DNA from: Bacillus methanolicus
GTDB taxonomy: Bacteria > Bacillota > Bacilli > Bacillales > Cytobacillaceae
Reading direction: 5' to 3'
Assembly (NCBI RefSeq): GCF_028888695.1
Contig: NZ_PNFF01000001.1
Coordinates: forward strand, 381,501-445,500
DNA length: 64,000 bases
The notes under the pieces were generated by a model. That model made no database searches. It saw nothing but the letters and a program-made list of their open reading frames with translations, and was not told where the DNA came from. Position 1 is the first letter of the stretch. Every line of letters starts with the position of its first letter. Positions 32,855-42,876 of this stretch are shown here, piece by piece. A program made the translations under genes and the position numbers.

Positions 32855-34702
32855 ATGTGCGGGATAACCGGTTGGGTGGATTTTGAAAAAAATATTCAAA
32901 AAGAGAAATCTGTAATTGAAAAAATGGCAGAAACTCTGTCGAAGCGTGGTCCTGATGAAACGAATGTATGGATCGGGTTGCATGCAGGCTTCGGTCATAA
33001 GCGGCTTGTTGTTGTAGACCCTGCCGGTGGCAAACAACCGATGGTTAAGGAGAAAAATGGACAAAAATTTATTATTTGTTATAATGGTGAGCTTTATAAT
33101 ACAGAAGATATTAGAAAAGAACTTTTAATAAAAGGATATTCATTTCATGGCCATTCTGATACTGAAGTACTATTAACCGCATATATGGAATGGGAGGAAA
33201 AATGCGTTGATCATTTAAACGGCATTTTTGCCTTCGCGGTTTGGGATGAAAGAAGAGAACAGCTTTTTATCGGCAGAGACAGGTTCGGGGTCAAACCATT
33301 ATTTTTTGTTGAACATCAAAAGGGACTTCTTTTTGGATCAGAGATTAAAAGTTTGCTTGCACATCCTCACATTAAACCTGAACTGGACAGAGAGGGATTG
33401 GCTGAAATTTTCGGACTGGGGCCTTCCCGATCACCGGGCCATGGTGTGTTCAAAGGAATTAAAGAGCTAAGACCCGCGCATGCGCTTATTTTTTCAAGAA
33501 ACGGTTTAAAGACATATCGTTATTGGAACGTAAAGAGTGAATTTCACACAGATAGTTTAGAAGAAACAGTAGAAAAAGTTCGGTACTTTGTAACAGATGC
33601 TGTCAAAAGACAGCTCTTTTCAGATGTTCCTTTATGTACATTTTTATCGGGTGGAGTTGATTCAAGCGCGATAACTGCGATTGCCGCAAATGAATTTAAA
33701 AACGATGGGAAAGGGAGATTGCACACGTATTCCATCGAATACGAAGGAAATGACCAGTACTTTAAAGCGAATGAATTTCAGCCGAATTCAGATGAGCCGT
33801 GGATTCAAAAAATGTCAGAATCCTTTGAAACGATTCATCATCGCTGTGTGATTTCTCATGAACAGCTGGCAGACTTGCTAATTGAAGCTGTCTATGTAAG
33901 AGATCTGCCCGGAATGGCCGATATTGATTCTTCGCTTCTTTGGTTTTGCCGCGAAATCAAGAAAGATTTCGTTGTCAGCTTATCTGGAGAATGTGCAGAT
34001 GAAATATTTGGGGGATACCCGTGGTTTCACCGAACAGCAGATTTAAATCGCTCAGGCTTTCCATGGATGAGGTCTACAGAGGCGAGGGAATGCCTTTTGA
34101 AAGAACATTGGAGAAACAAATTGAACATCCGGGATTACACTTTAGCAAAGTATCAGGAAACAGTATTAGAAACTCCCCGGCTGGAAGGGGAAGGAACAGA
34201 AGATGCAAAACGCAGGGAATTGTTTTATATAAATAAAATTTGGTTTATGACAACTCTTTTAGACAGAAAAGACAGGATGAGCATGGGAGCAAGCCTCGAA
34301 GTCAGGGTGCCTTTTGCAGACCATCGCCTCGTGGAATACGTATGGAATATCCCTTGGGAAATGAAAATGTACGGCAACCGGGAAAAAGGCATATTAAGAA
34401 AAGCATTAGAAGGAATTTTGCCCGAAGAAGTTCTTTACCGGAAAAAGAGCCCTTACCCGAAAACCCACCACCCGAAATATACAAAGGCAGTGAAGGAATT
34501 ATTAGAGGATAGCCTTAAAGACAAAAGTTCCGCACTATATGAGTTTTTTGACCAAAAACAGTTAAGAAATATAATTGAAACGGAAGGGGTTGCCTTTAAA
34601 GTTCCTTGGTTCGGGCAGCTAATGACGGGTCCTCAGCTATTGGCTTATCTGGCTCAGGTTCATATTTGGTTTAAAGATTACAAAATTAATATTGTTGATT
34701 AA
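32855..34702 (+). CDS. asnO: Asparagine synthetase (glutamine-hydrolysing) AsnO
   Basis: A 615-residue class II glutamine amidotransferase/asparagine synthetase. The N-terminal Cys is exposed after Met removal (MCGITGWVDF), with YNGELYN and GHSDTEVLL in the glutaminase domain, and the ATP-binding LSGGVDSSAI at about residue 265 in the synthetase domain. It converts aspartate, glutamine and ATP to asparagine. The ATG at 32855 is chosen so that Cys is residue 2. Length and placement match B. subtilis asnO, the sporulation-associated paralogue. A CATAAAAT at 32807-32814 resembles a SigE -10, but the -35 is poor. Confidence 0.95.
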   Translation: MCGITGWVDFEKNIQKEKSVIEKMAETLSKRGPDETNVWIGLHAGFGHKRLVVVDPAGGKQPMVKEKNGQKFIICYNGELYNTEDIRKELLIKGYSFHGHSDTEVLLTAYMEWEEKCVDHLNGIFAFAVWDERREQLFIGRDRFGVKPLFFVEHQKGLLFGSEIKSLLAHPHIKPELDREGLAEIFGLGPSRSPGHGVFKGIKELRPAHALIFSRNGLKTYRYWNVKSEFHTDSLEETVEKVRYFVTDAVKRQLFSDVPLCTFLSGGVDSSAITAIAANEFKNDGKGRLHTYSIEYEGNDQYFKANEFQPNSDEPWIQKMSESFETIHHRCVISHEQLADLLIEAVYVRDLPGMADIDSSLLWFCREIKKDFVVSLSGECADEIFGGYPWFHRTADLNRSGFPWMRSTEARECLLKEHWRNKLNIRDYTLAKYQETVLETPRLEGEGTEDAKRRELFYINKIWFMTTLLDRKDRMSMGASLEVRVPFADHRLVEYVWNIPWEMKMYGNREKGILRKALEGILPEEVLYRKKSPYPKTHHPKYTKAVKELLEDSLKDKSSALYEFFDQKQLRNIIETEGVAFKVPWFGQLMTGPQLLAYLAQVHIWFKDYKINIVD

Positions 34703-34734
34703 TCGAAATTTTTTCGCTCCCATATGTTTTTATA

Positions 34735-34775
34735 AAAACAAAAAGAGGCGGCTTGGTATTGAGCCCGCCTCTATT
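34735..34775 (-). terminator. Terminator of the neopullulanase-like locus
   Basis: AGAGGCGG at 34744-34751 pairs with CCGCCTCT at 34765-34772. On the minus strand the stem is followed by TTTTTGTTTTT, so it chiefly serves the minus-strand gene; it may also stop asnO transcripts. Confidence 0.88.
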
Positions 34776-34779
34776 TCAA

Positions 34780-36593
<1,814 letters not shown>

Positions 36594-36767
36594 TTATTAA
36601 AATGAAATTGAAGTATAACGAATATACGACCGTTTTCGCATGAGACCAAAATGATTCAAATTTCCATACTGTTCCTCTCATTCCAAAAATACTTTGTCTC
36701 CGGTTTGACGGCAGGGGGAACTAAAGGCTAATCTAAGAGCGTAAGGACACTCAAGGAGGAGCAGGAG

Positions 36768-38303
36768 ATGAAAAAATTTTTTCTTACTATCATCTTAATC
36801 CCGTTTCTTCTTTCTTATACTGCCCCAATAGAGGCAGCGGAAAAAGAAGAACGGAAATGGCAAGATGAAACAATTTATTTTCTAATGGTTGACCGTTTTA
36901 ATGATGCGGATCCATCTAATAATTTTGAAGTTGATGTTAGCAATCCAGAAGCATATCAAGGGGGAGATTTTCAAGGGATTATTGACAAGCTTGATTATAT
37001 AAAAGATATGGGCTTTACGGCTATTTGCCTGACACCGGTCTTTGATAATGATAAAAAAGGTTACCACGGTTATTGGATAAAAGATTTTTATAAGACGGAA
37101 GAGCATTTTGGTTCTTTGGATAAATTTAAAGAGTTAGTCAAGGAAGCACATAAACGCGACATGAAAGTCATCTTTGATTTCATTGCCAATCATGTCGGAC
37201 TAAAATCTGAATGGGTGAATGACCCTGACAAACAAGATTGGTTCCATAACAAAAAGGAAATTAATAATTGGAATGACCAGAAAGAACTTGAGAATGGATG
37301 GCTTAACGGTCTTCCAGATCTTGCCCAGGAAAATCCCGAGGTGAAAAATTATTTAATCGATGCCGCCAAATGGTGGATCAAAGAGACCGATATTGACGGA
37401 TATCGGCTTCATGCGGTAAATCATGCCCCTGTCAGTTTTTGGGCTGATTTTGCAAAAGAAATAAAAAAAGAGAAAGAAGATTTTTATCTATTAGGTGAAA
37501 TTTGGTCAAATGATCCAACTTACATAGCCCAATACGAAAAGGCCGGAATTGACGGATTTCTTGATTACCCGTTAAATGAGCATTTGCGAACTGCATTTTC
37601 CAAGCCTGATCAATCATTAAAAGGGCTTTTTACCGTATGGGAAAGAAATAAAGAAGTATATGAAAATCCATATTTGCTGGGTACGTTCATGGATAACCAC
37701 GATACTGTCCGTTTTACTCGGGATGCAGTTAATAACAATCTGCATCCGGGATCAAGATGGAAGCTGGCGCTAACTTATTTATATACAACACCTGGTATAC
37801 CAATTGTCTATTATGGAAGTGAAATTGCCCTTGACGGCGGGGAAGATCCGGACAACCGCCGAATCATGGATTTTCGGACAGACAAAGAATTGATCGATTA
37901 TATTTCAAAAATAGGAGAATTGCGAGATAAGCATCCTTCTTTAACAAGAGGGACAATGGAACTTCTTTACGAGAAAAAGGGAATGGCTGTTTACAAACGA
38001 GAGTATGAAAACGAAACCGCTGTCATTGCCATCAATAATACGTCGAAGTCACAGAAAATAACGTTGACAGAGAAAGATATTGCAGCTGGCAAAGAACTGA
38101 GAGGCTTGCTGAATGGTGACCTTGTCCGAAGCGAAAACGGAGAATACAACTTGATCATTGACCGCGATGAAGCAGAGATTTATTTTTTGGCAGAAAAAAC
38201 AGGATTAAATATTCCTTTCCTTGTCATTTTGGGAGGAGTTATTGCGGCCTTCATTCTATTCCTTGTTTTAGCTTGGAAGAAAGGAAGAAAGACAAGTTCC
38301 TAG
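36768..38303 (+). CDS. Membrane-anchored alpha-amylase homologue (GH13) with altered nucleophile
   Basis: A 511-residue secreted GH13 protein: signal peptide (residues 1 to about 23, ending IEAA), catalytic barrel, C-terminal beta domain, then a membrane helix (about 487-507) and a basic KKGRK tail. It would therefore stay on the outer face of the membrane. The barrel keeps [19 protein letters not shown], the acid Glu244 in LLGEIW and Asp312 in MDNHDTVRF. However, the nucleophile Asp expected in the DGYRLD motif is His215 (DGYRLHAVNHA), encoded by CAT at 37410-37412. Nearby positions also differ from the usual DTVRHVP. The protein may bind but not cleave alpha-glucans. AGGAGG lies ahead of the ATG. 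It is followed by a GH31 gene in the same direction. Confidence 0.9.
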   Translation: MKKFFLTIILIPFLLSYTAPIEAAEKEERKWQDETIYFLMVDRFNDADPSNNFEVDVSNPEAYQGGDFQGIIDKLDYIKDMGFTAICLTPVFDNDKKGYHGYWIKDFYKTEEHFGSLDKFKELVKEAHKRDMKVIFDFIANHVGLKSEWVNDPDKQDWFHNKKEINNWNDQKELENGWLNGLPDLAQENPEVKNYLIDAAKWWIKETDIDGYRLHAVNHAPVSFWADFAKEIKKEKEDFYLLGEIWSNDPTYIAQYEKAGIDGFLDYPLNEHLRTAFSKPDQSLKGLFTVWERNKEVYENPYLLGTFMDNHDTVRFTRDAVNNNLHPGSRWKLALTYLYTTPGIPIVYYGSEIALDGGEDPDNRRIMDFRTDKELIDYISKIGELRDKHPSLTRGTMELLYEKKGMAVYKREYENETAVIAINNTSKSQKITLTEKDIAAGKELRGLLNGDLVRSENGEYNLIIDRDEAEIYFLAEKTGLNIPFLVILGGVIAAFILFLVLAWKKGRKTSS

Positions 38304-38349
38304 TATTACATGAATTTTTTCTGCCCGGAACTAAAAGGAGGTTTGCAGC

Positions 38350-40710
38350 ATGTTAGAGGATACAAGCTTTGCTATTCATCCAGGACAAAAAAAGCAAATG
38401 CAAGATTCCAACTACAAGGATATCGGGAATGTATTAGAAGTTGAGAAAGCACATAATGGCGCAGCGGTAAAAACAGAATCCGGAACATTATTAATCAAAT
38501 TCTACCGCGATGATATCGTCCGTTTTGTGTTTAATCCATATGGTGAAACAACTTTGCAGAGCAGCCCTGCTCTGATTACGGAAGGTGAGAAAAAAGCTGT
38601 ATCCGTATATGAGAAGAACGGACAAATTCTTTTATCTTCGGCAAAATTACTCATTTATTTAGATAAATCGCCACTGCGCGTTACGGTAGCCGATCAAGAT
38701 GGGCGCCTGCTTGTGAAAGAAGGTGCAAAAGGGATGGGATATAAGGATTCAAAAGAAGTGATTTGTTTTAAAGAAATGGACCCGGAAGATCATTTTTACG
38801 GATTTGGGGAAAAAACAGGATTTTTAGATAAACGCGGTGAAAAAATGACGATGTGGAACAGTGATGTTTATGCACCGCACAATCCTGAAACCGATTCCTT
38901 ATATCAATCCATTCCGTATTTTATGACGTTAAGAAACGGATTTGCACACGGAATCTTTTTTGATAATACGTTTAAGACAACATTTGATTTTCGATCAGAG
39001 GAAACGAATTATACTTTCTCAGCAGAAGGCGGACAAATTGATTACTACGTCATGGCAGGTCCAACACCGAAAGATGTTTTGGAACAATACACATATTTAA
39101 CGGGAAGAATGCCGATTCCGCCAAAATGGGCCATCGGGTACCACCAGTCCCGATACAGCTATGAAACAGAGCAGGAAGTTCGTGAATTAGCAAACACTTT
39201 TATCGAAAAAGGAATACCGCTCGATGTGATCTATTTGGATATTCACTACATGGACGGCTACAGGGTTTTTACATTTGATAAAGAAAGATTTCCGAATCCA
39301 AAGCAGCTTATTGAAGATTTAAAGGCACAGGGTATCCGCATTGTTCCAATTGTCGATCCGGGTGTAAAAGAAGATCCTGAATATTATATCTACCAGGAGG
39401 GAATCCGGGGAGATCATTTCTGCAAGTATATTGAAGGAACTATTTATTTCGGCGACGTTTGGCCTGGAAACAGTGCCTTCCCTGATTTTACTAGTTCAAA
39501 AGTGCGGCGATGGTGGGGAGAAAAACATAAGTTTTATAGTGATCTAGGCATTGAAGGCATTTGGAATGATATGAATGAGCCTGCAGTGTTCAACGAAACG
39601 AAGACGATGGACGTCAAAGTCATGCATGATAATGACGGTGATCCCCGCACCCATCGGGAACTCCACAATATTTACGGATTGCTGATGGGGGAAGCGACTT
39701 ACAGCGGAATGAAAGAGCAGCTAAACGGCAAACGGCCATTTTTATTAACCCGTGCGGGCTATTCAGGGGTTCAGCGTTACGCAGCCGTCTGGACCGGTGA
39801 TAACCGAAGCTTCTGGGAGCATTTGCAAATGTCGATTCCGATGGTCATGAATCTCGGCTTATCAGGCATTCCGTTCGCAGGGGCTGATGTTGGCGGCTTT
39901 GCCCATGATTCAAACGGCGAGCTGCTTGCCCGCTGGACTCAAGTAGGGGCGTTTATTCCTTATTTCCGCAATCATAGCGCTCTTGGTTTTTCACGCCAAG
40001 AACCATGGTCATTCGGGGAAAAATATGAAAAAGTCATAAAAAAATATATTCAATTGCGTTATCAATGGCTGCCGCATTTTTATTCGCTGTTTGTTGAAGC
40101 GCACTATACAGGAACTCCGGTTATGCGCCCGTTGATGATGGAATATCCAAAAGATGAAAATACGTACAATCTTTCTGACCAATTCATGGTTGGAGACAAT
40201 GTCATTATTGCACCGATCATGCAGCCGACCGTTCAGCATCGAGCTGTTTATCTTCCTGAAGGAAATTGGGTCGATTACTGGACGGAAGAAGTATATAAAG
40301 GCGGAAAACATCATCTTGTAAATGCAGACTTAAACAAGCTGCCGATTTTTGTAAAACAAGGTTCGATCCTTGTTCACGGACCGGTAAAACGGTCGACGGA
40401 AATAAAAGACGAAAAGCTGACTCTCCATTTGTATTATGGTGAAAATACAGCATCTTCTTTTAAGTTGTATGATGATGACGGAAGTACATTTGAATATGAA
40501 CAAGGAAGCTATTTACTAAAAACCTTTTTTGTAAAATGCGAAAAAGACCAAATTTCGTTGACTTTTTCTGACGAAGGCAGCTTTAAGCCTGAATGGAAAA
40601 ACATCGAACTGGTTGTGCATGGAGCACATGAAAATACCGCGTTATTTATTAATGGAAAAGAGAAATCCTTGCAGAAAAAGGATGATCTTACACTTTCAGT
40701 TACGTTATAA
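38350..40710 (+). CDS. Alpha-glucosidase, glycoside hydrolase family 31
   Basis: A 786-residue cytoplasmic GH31 enzyme. The nucleophile Asp407 is in GIWNDMNEP and the acid/base Asp484 in VWTGDNRS. The N-terminal beta-sandwich, the HQSRYSYETEQEVRELA insertion region and the distal beta domains are all recognisable. It should release glucose from the non-reducing end of maltose and short maltodextrins (alpha-1,4 or alpha-1,6). There is no signal peptide. AAAGGAGG precedes the ATG, 46 bases after the amylase homologue, so the two are probably cotranscribed. Unlike its two GH13 neighbours, this gene shows no damage. Confidence 0.93.
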   Translation: MLEDTSFAIHPGQKKQMQDSNYKDIGNVLEVEKAHNGAAVKTESGTLLIKFYRDDIVRFVFNPYGETTLQSSPALITEGEKKAVSVYEKNGQILLSSAKLLIYLDKSPLRVTVADQDGRLLVKEGAKGMGYKDSKEVICFKEMDPEDHFYGFGEKTGFLDKRGEKMTMWNSDVYAPHNPETDSLYQSIPYFMTLRNGFAHGIFFDNTFKTTFDFRSEETNYTFSAEGGQIDYYVMAGPTPKDVLEQYTYLTGRMPIPPKWAIGYHQSRYSYETEQEVRELANTFIEKGIPLDVIYLDIHYMDGYRVFTFDKERFPNPKQLIEDLKAQGIRIVPIVDPGVKEDPEYYIYQEGIRGDHFCKYIEGTIYFGDVWPGNSAFPDFTSSKVRRWWGEKHKFYSDLGIEGIWNDMNEPAVFNETKTMDVKVMHDNDGDPRTHRELHNIYGLLMGEATYSGMKEQLNGKRPFLLTRAGYSGVQRYAAVWTGDNRSFWEHLQMSIPMVMNLGLSGIPFAGADVGGFAHDSNGELLARWTQVGAFIPYFRNHSALGFSRQEPWSFGEKYEKVIKKYIQLRYQWLPHFYSLFVEAHYTGTPVMRPLMMEYPKDENTYNLSDQFMVGDNVIIAPIMQPTVQHRAVYLPEGNWVDYWTEEVYKGGKHHLVNADLNKLPIFVKQGSILVHGPVKRSTEIKDEKLTLHLYYGENTASSFKLYDDDGSTFEYEQGSYLLKTFFVKCEKDQISLTFSDEGSFKPEWKNIELVVHGAHENTALFINGKEKSLQKKDDLTLSVTL

Positions 40711-40713
40711 AAA

Positions 40714-40745
40714 TAAAAAGCGAAGCGCGAAGCTTCGCTTTTTTA
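40714..40745 (+). terminator. Terminator of the amylase/alpha-glucosidase operon
   Basis: AAAAAGCGAAGC at 40715-40726 pairs perfectly with 40732-40743, with a T run at the end. Confidence 0.93.
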
Positions 40746-40781
40746 GAATCTGCCACATGGTTCTGCGGTATTAAGTTAGTT

Positions 40782-40820
40782 GGCTCATAAATCAGCTCAT
40801 AAATATTCCAAAGTGGCTCA
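40782..40820. repeat. Degenerate copy of the TGAGCC-type repeat, inverted
   Basis: GGCTCA at 40782-40787, AGCTCA at 40794-40799 and GGCTCA at 40815-40820, with ATAAAT between, read TGAGCC...ATTTATGAGC on the minus strand, like the units of the 20-bp arrays. The last two units are 21 bases apart and the first pair only 12. It is too short to be sure. Like the full arrays it lies between convergent genes, here the GH31 gene and yitK. Confidence 0.45.
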
Positions 40821-40826
40821 AAAGCA

Positions 40827-40867
40827 AAAAAAGTATGGAAAGCAAGTTTCCAATGCTCCACTTTTTT
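40827..40867 (-). terminator. Terminator of yitK
   Basis: TGGAAA at 40836-40841 pairs with TTTCCA at 40847-40852, with outer AGT/ACT pairing and A/T runs on both sides, so it could work in both directions. Confidence 0.65.
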
Positions 40868-41357
40868 ATCGGTAGTTAATAAATTGAACCTCAATGGACA
40901 GATCGGCTTCACGTATGGCAGCAATGATTTTTTGCAGATCATCCCTGCTCTTTCCTGTTACACGGATTTGGTCATCTTGTACTTGGCTTTTCACTTTTAA
41001 GCCGCTGTTCTTAATAATGGTGTTGATTTTTTTGGCATTATTTTTATCAATACCTTGAATGAGCTTGGCTCTTTGTCTTACTGTACCACCGGAAGCATTT
41101 TCAATTTTGCCGTAATCAAGATTCTTTATAGGGACTCCTCTTTTAATCAATTTCCCGATTAAAACATCCTTTAATTGTCCGAGTTTGTACTCATCATCGG
41201 AAACAAGAACGAGTTCGTCCTTTTCCAGCTTAATATCGCTTTTGCTGCCTTTAAAATCGTAGCGAGTTTGAATTTCTTTCATTGCGATATTGATTGCATT
41301 TGTTACTTCAGACAGATCTACTTTGGATACAATATCAAATGAACTCTCTTTTGCCAT
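40866..41357 (-). CDS. yitK: YajQ-family nucleotide-binding protein (YitK)
   Basis: A 163-residue protein, exactly the length of B. subtilis YitK, of the YajQ family (two KH-like ferredoxin folds). Visible are [27 protein letters not shown] and the C-terminal [15 protein letters not shown]. YajQ proteins bind nucleic acid or nucleotides; a Xanthomonas member binds c-di-GMP. Whether this one does is unknown, though a c-di-GMP phosphodiesterase is encoded elsewhere in the window. The ATG at 41357 has GGAGG ahead of it. It is divergent from cvfB. Confidence 0.93.
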   Translation of the reverse strand: MAKESSFDIVSKVDLSEVTNAINIAMKEIQTRYDFKGSKSDIKLEKDELVLVSDDEYKLGQLKDVLIGKLIKRGVPIKNLDYGKIENASGGTVRQRAKLIQGIDKNNAKKINTIIKNSGLKVKSQVQDDQIRVTGKSRDDLQKIIAAIREADLSIEVQFINYR

Positions 41358-41451
41358 TTTAACCTCCGAAAACATTTTTCATTATTGCCTCCATTATAGT
41401 AAAATATAGCAGTTCAAACAACTTTATTAGATAATAATTGGAGGGAGCAAA

Positions 41452-42312
41452 GTGTCCTTGACTTCACTATTGGGCCAGGTTGTCCATTTAAAAGTAGTCC
41501 GCATAACAGAATTTGGGTATTTTTTAACGGATGGAAAAGAAGATGTGATGATGCATAAGAACGAAGCAAAACGTGAATATACAGAAGGAGAGAATGCGGA
41601 AGTATTCCTTTATACTGATGCAAAAGGAAGAATTGCCGCCACTGATACAATTCCGTTTATTACTGTCAATAAATATGGATGGGCAGAGGTCACAGATGTG
41701 AAACCGGGAGTAGGAATTTTCTTAAATATCGGCATTAAGAAAGAACTGTTATTGGGAGAGGAAGATTTGCCTTCACATAAATCTGTATGGCCGATCAAGG
41801 GAGATATGCTCTTTACAACAATCCGGATTAGCCGCAATAATCGGATGTTTGCGCGGCTAGCGACTGAAAAAGTGATGGAAGAGCTCGCTGTAAAAGCAAC
41901 GAAAAAAGATTTTAATAAAAATGTTCAGGGGCATATTTACCGTACAGCAAAGGTTGGCAGCTGGATTTATACAACTGAAGGATTTAAAGGATTTATTCAC
42001 GAATCCCAAACAGAAAAAGAACCAAGGCTCGGTGAAAAAGTAGAGGGGCGAATCATCGATGTCAAAGTTGACGGGAGCATTAATGTATCGCTTCTCGGAA
42101 GAAAGCATGAGACGCTTGATCAAGATGCAGAACGGATTTTTGCGTTCCTTCAATCCCGGAACGGGGCGATGCCTTATTCCGATAAAAGTATGCCGGAAGA
42201 CATTATGGAACGGTTCAATTTGAGCAAAGGGGCATTTAAAAGAGTTCTCGGTCGATTAATGAAAGACGGAAAGATCTATCAGGAAGAAGGCTGGACATAT
42301 ATGAAAAAGTAG
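41452..42312 (+). CDS. cvfB: CvfB/YitL family S1-domain RNA-binding protein
   Basis: A 286-residue protein of the CvfB family (B. subtilis YitL). It contains three S1-like RNA-binding domains, seen in GQVVHLKVVRITEFGYFL, GWAEVTDVKPGVGIFLNIG and GRIIDVKVDGSINVSLL, and a C-terminal winged helix (about residues 220-286, MERFNLSKGAFKRVLGRLMKDG). In Staphylococcus aureus CvfB affects virulence gene expression, and in pneumococcus the protein binds RNA. The start is a GTG at 41452 with GGAGGG upstream. It is followed directly by the large 20-bp repeat array, which is probably transcribed as its 3' region unless a terminator is hidden there. Confidence 0.92.
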   Translation: MSLTSLLGQVVHLKVVRITEFGYFLTDGKEDVMMHKNEAKREYTEGENAEVFLYTDAKGRIAATDTIPFITVNKYGWAEVTDVKPGVGIFLNIGIKKELLLGEEDLPSHKSVWPIKGDMLFTTIRISRNNRMFARLATEKVMEELAVKATKKDFNKNVQGHIYRTAKVGSWIYTTEGFKGFIHESQTEKEPRLGEKVEGRIIDVKVDGSINVSLLGRKHETLDQDAERIFAFLQSRNGAMPYSDKSMPEDIMERFNLSKGAFKRVLGRLMKDGKIYQEEGWTYMKK

Positions 42313-42360
42313 ATAAAGTGCAAAGGTTTACTGCTTCGATCCTTGTCAAGGGATGATAAT

Positions 42361-42640
42361 GGAGTCTTTAATCTGATAAATGAGCCGTCATTTTGATATA
42401 TGAGTCTTTATCTAGATAAATGAGCCGTTATTTTGATATATAAGCCTTTATATCGAAAAATGAGCCGTCGTTCCGAAAAATGAGCCCTTATCTAGATAAA
42501 TGAGCCATCGTTCCGATATATGAGCCATTATCCAAATAAATGAGCCGTCATTCTGATTCATAAGCCCTTTTCCAATACATAAGAACTTATACAGATTTAT
42601 GTACCGCCGAATTACACTTATGAGCTTTCATTCCAATTTA
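42361..42640. repeat. 20-bp tandem array B (TGAGCC type), about 14 units
   Basis: TGAGCC or a variant begins at 42381, 42401, 42421, 42441, 42461, 42481, 42501, 42521, 42541 and 42561, an exact 20-base period. Weaker units follow at 42580, 42600 and 42621, and a degenerate one precedes at 42361. The consensus is about TGAGCCNTYATTCYGATAWA. Two alternating subtypes are visible, one ending GATATA and one ending TCTAGATAAA. It fills most of the gap between cvfB and a small minus-strand gene, with no ORF or terminator that I can identify. Same family as 16222-16350. Confidence 0.92.
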
Positions 42641-42671
42641 AAAGAACCGGGCAGAACCCCGGTTTATCTTA

Positions 42672-42803
42672 TCATAGATGATCAGTTTTTTTTGAGTACT
42701 GGTTCTTTCCGGCTTTTCGGTTTTTCTCGCGAAGCATGTTTTTTTCATGTCTTAGTGCTTGGTTGTCTTGAGCCTTTTTATCATTGTCAGAAGTATGCGG
42801 CAT
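42672..42803 (-). CDS. Small DUF3941-like protein
   Basis: A 43-residue, highly charged, hydrophilic peptide beginning MPHTSDNDKKAQDN and ending KNQYSKKTDHL. I recognise this as like the Bacillus DUF3941 family of tiny proteins with unknown function. The ATG at 42803 has AAGGGG eight bases upstream. It shares direction with the DegV gene and lies between that gene and repeat array B. The start and ribosome site form part of an inverted repeat (42813-42864). Confidence 0.72.
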   Translation of the reverse strand: MPHTSDNDKKAQDNQALRHEKNMLREKNRKAGKNQYSKKTDHL

Positions 42804-42812
42804 AAAAATACC

Positions 42813-42864
42813 CCTTTCAGTAAATTTAGGTGACTGCGACCTTATTGTTTACATTACTGAAAGG
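42813..42864. repeat. Inverted repeat carrying two ribosome-site-like ends
   Basis: CCTTTCAGTAA at 42813-42823 and TTACTGAAAGG at 42854-42864 are perfect complements 30 bases apart. Each arm, read outwards, gives TTACTGAAAGG(G/A)GTAT followed by an ATG: the DUF3941-like gene on one side and a very short dead-end frame on the other. Confidence 0.7.
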
Positions 42865-42876
42865 AGTATGTATGAA

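Noticed and set aside
34727-34740. Palindrome GTTTTTATAAAAAC after asnO as an operator
   Set aside because: Simple A/T symmetry next to a terminator T run; no evidence of regulatory use.
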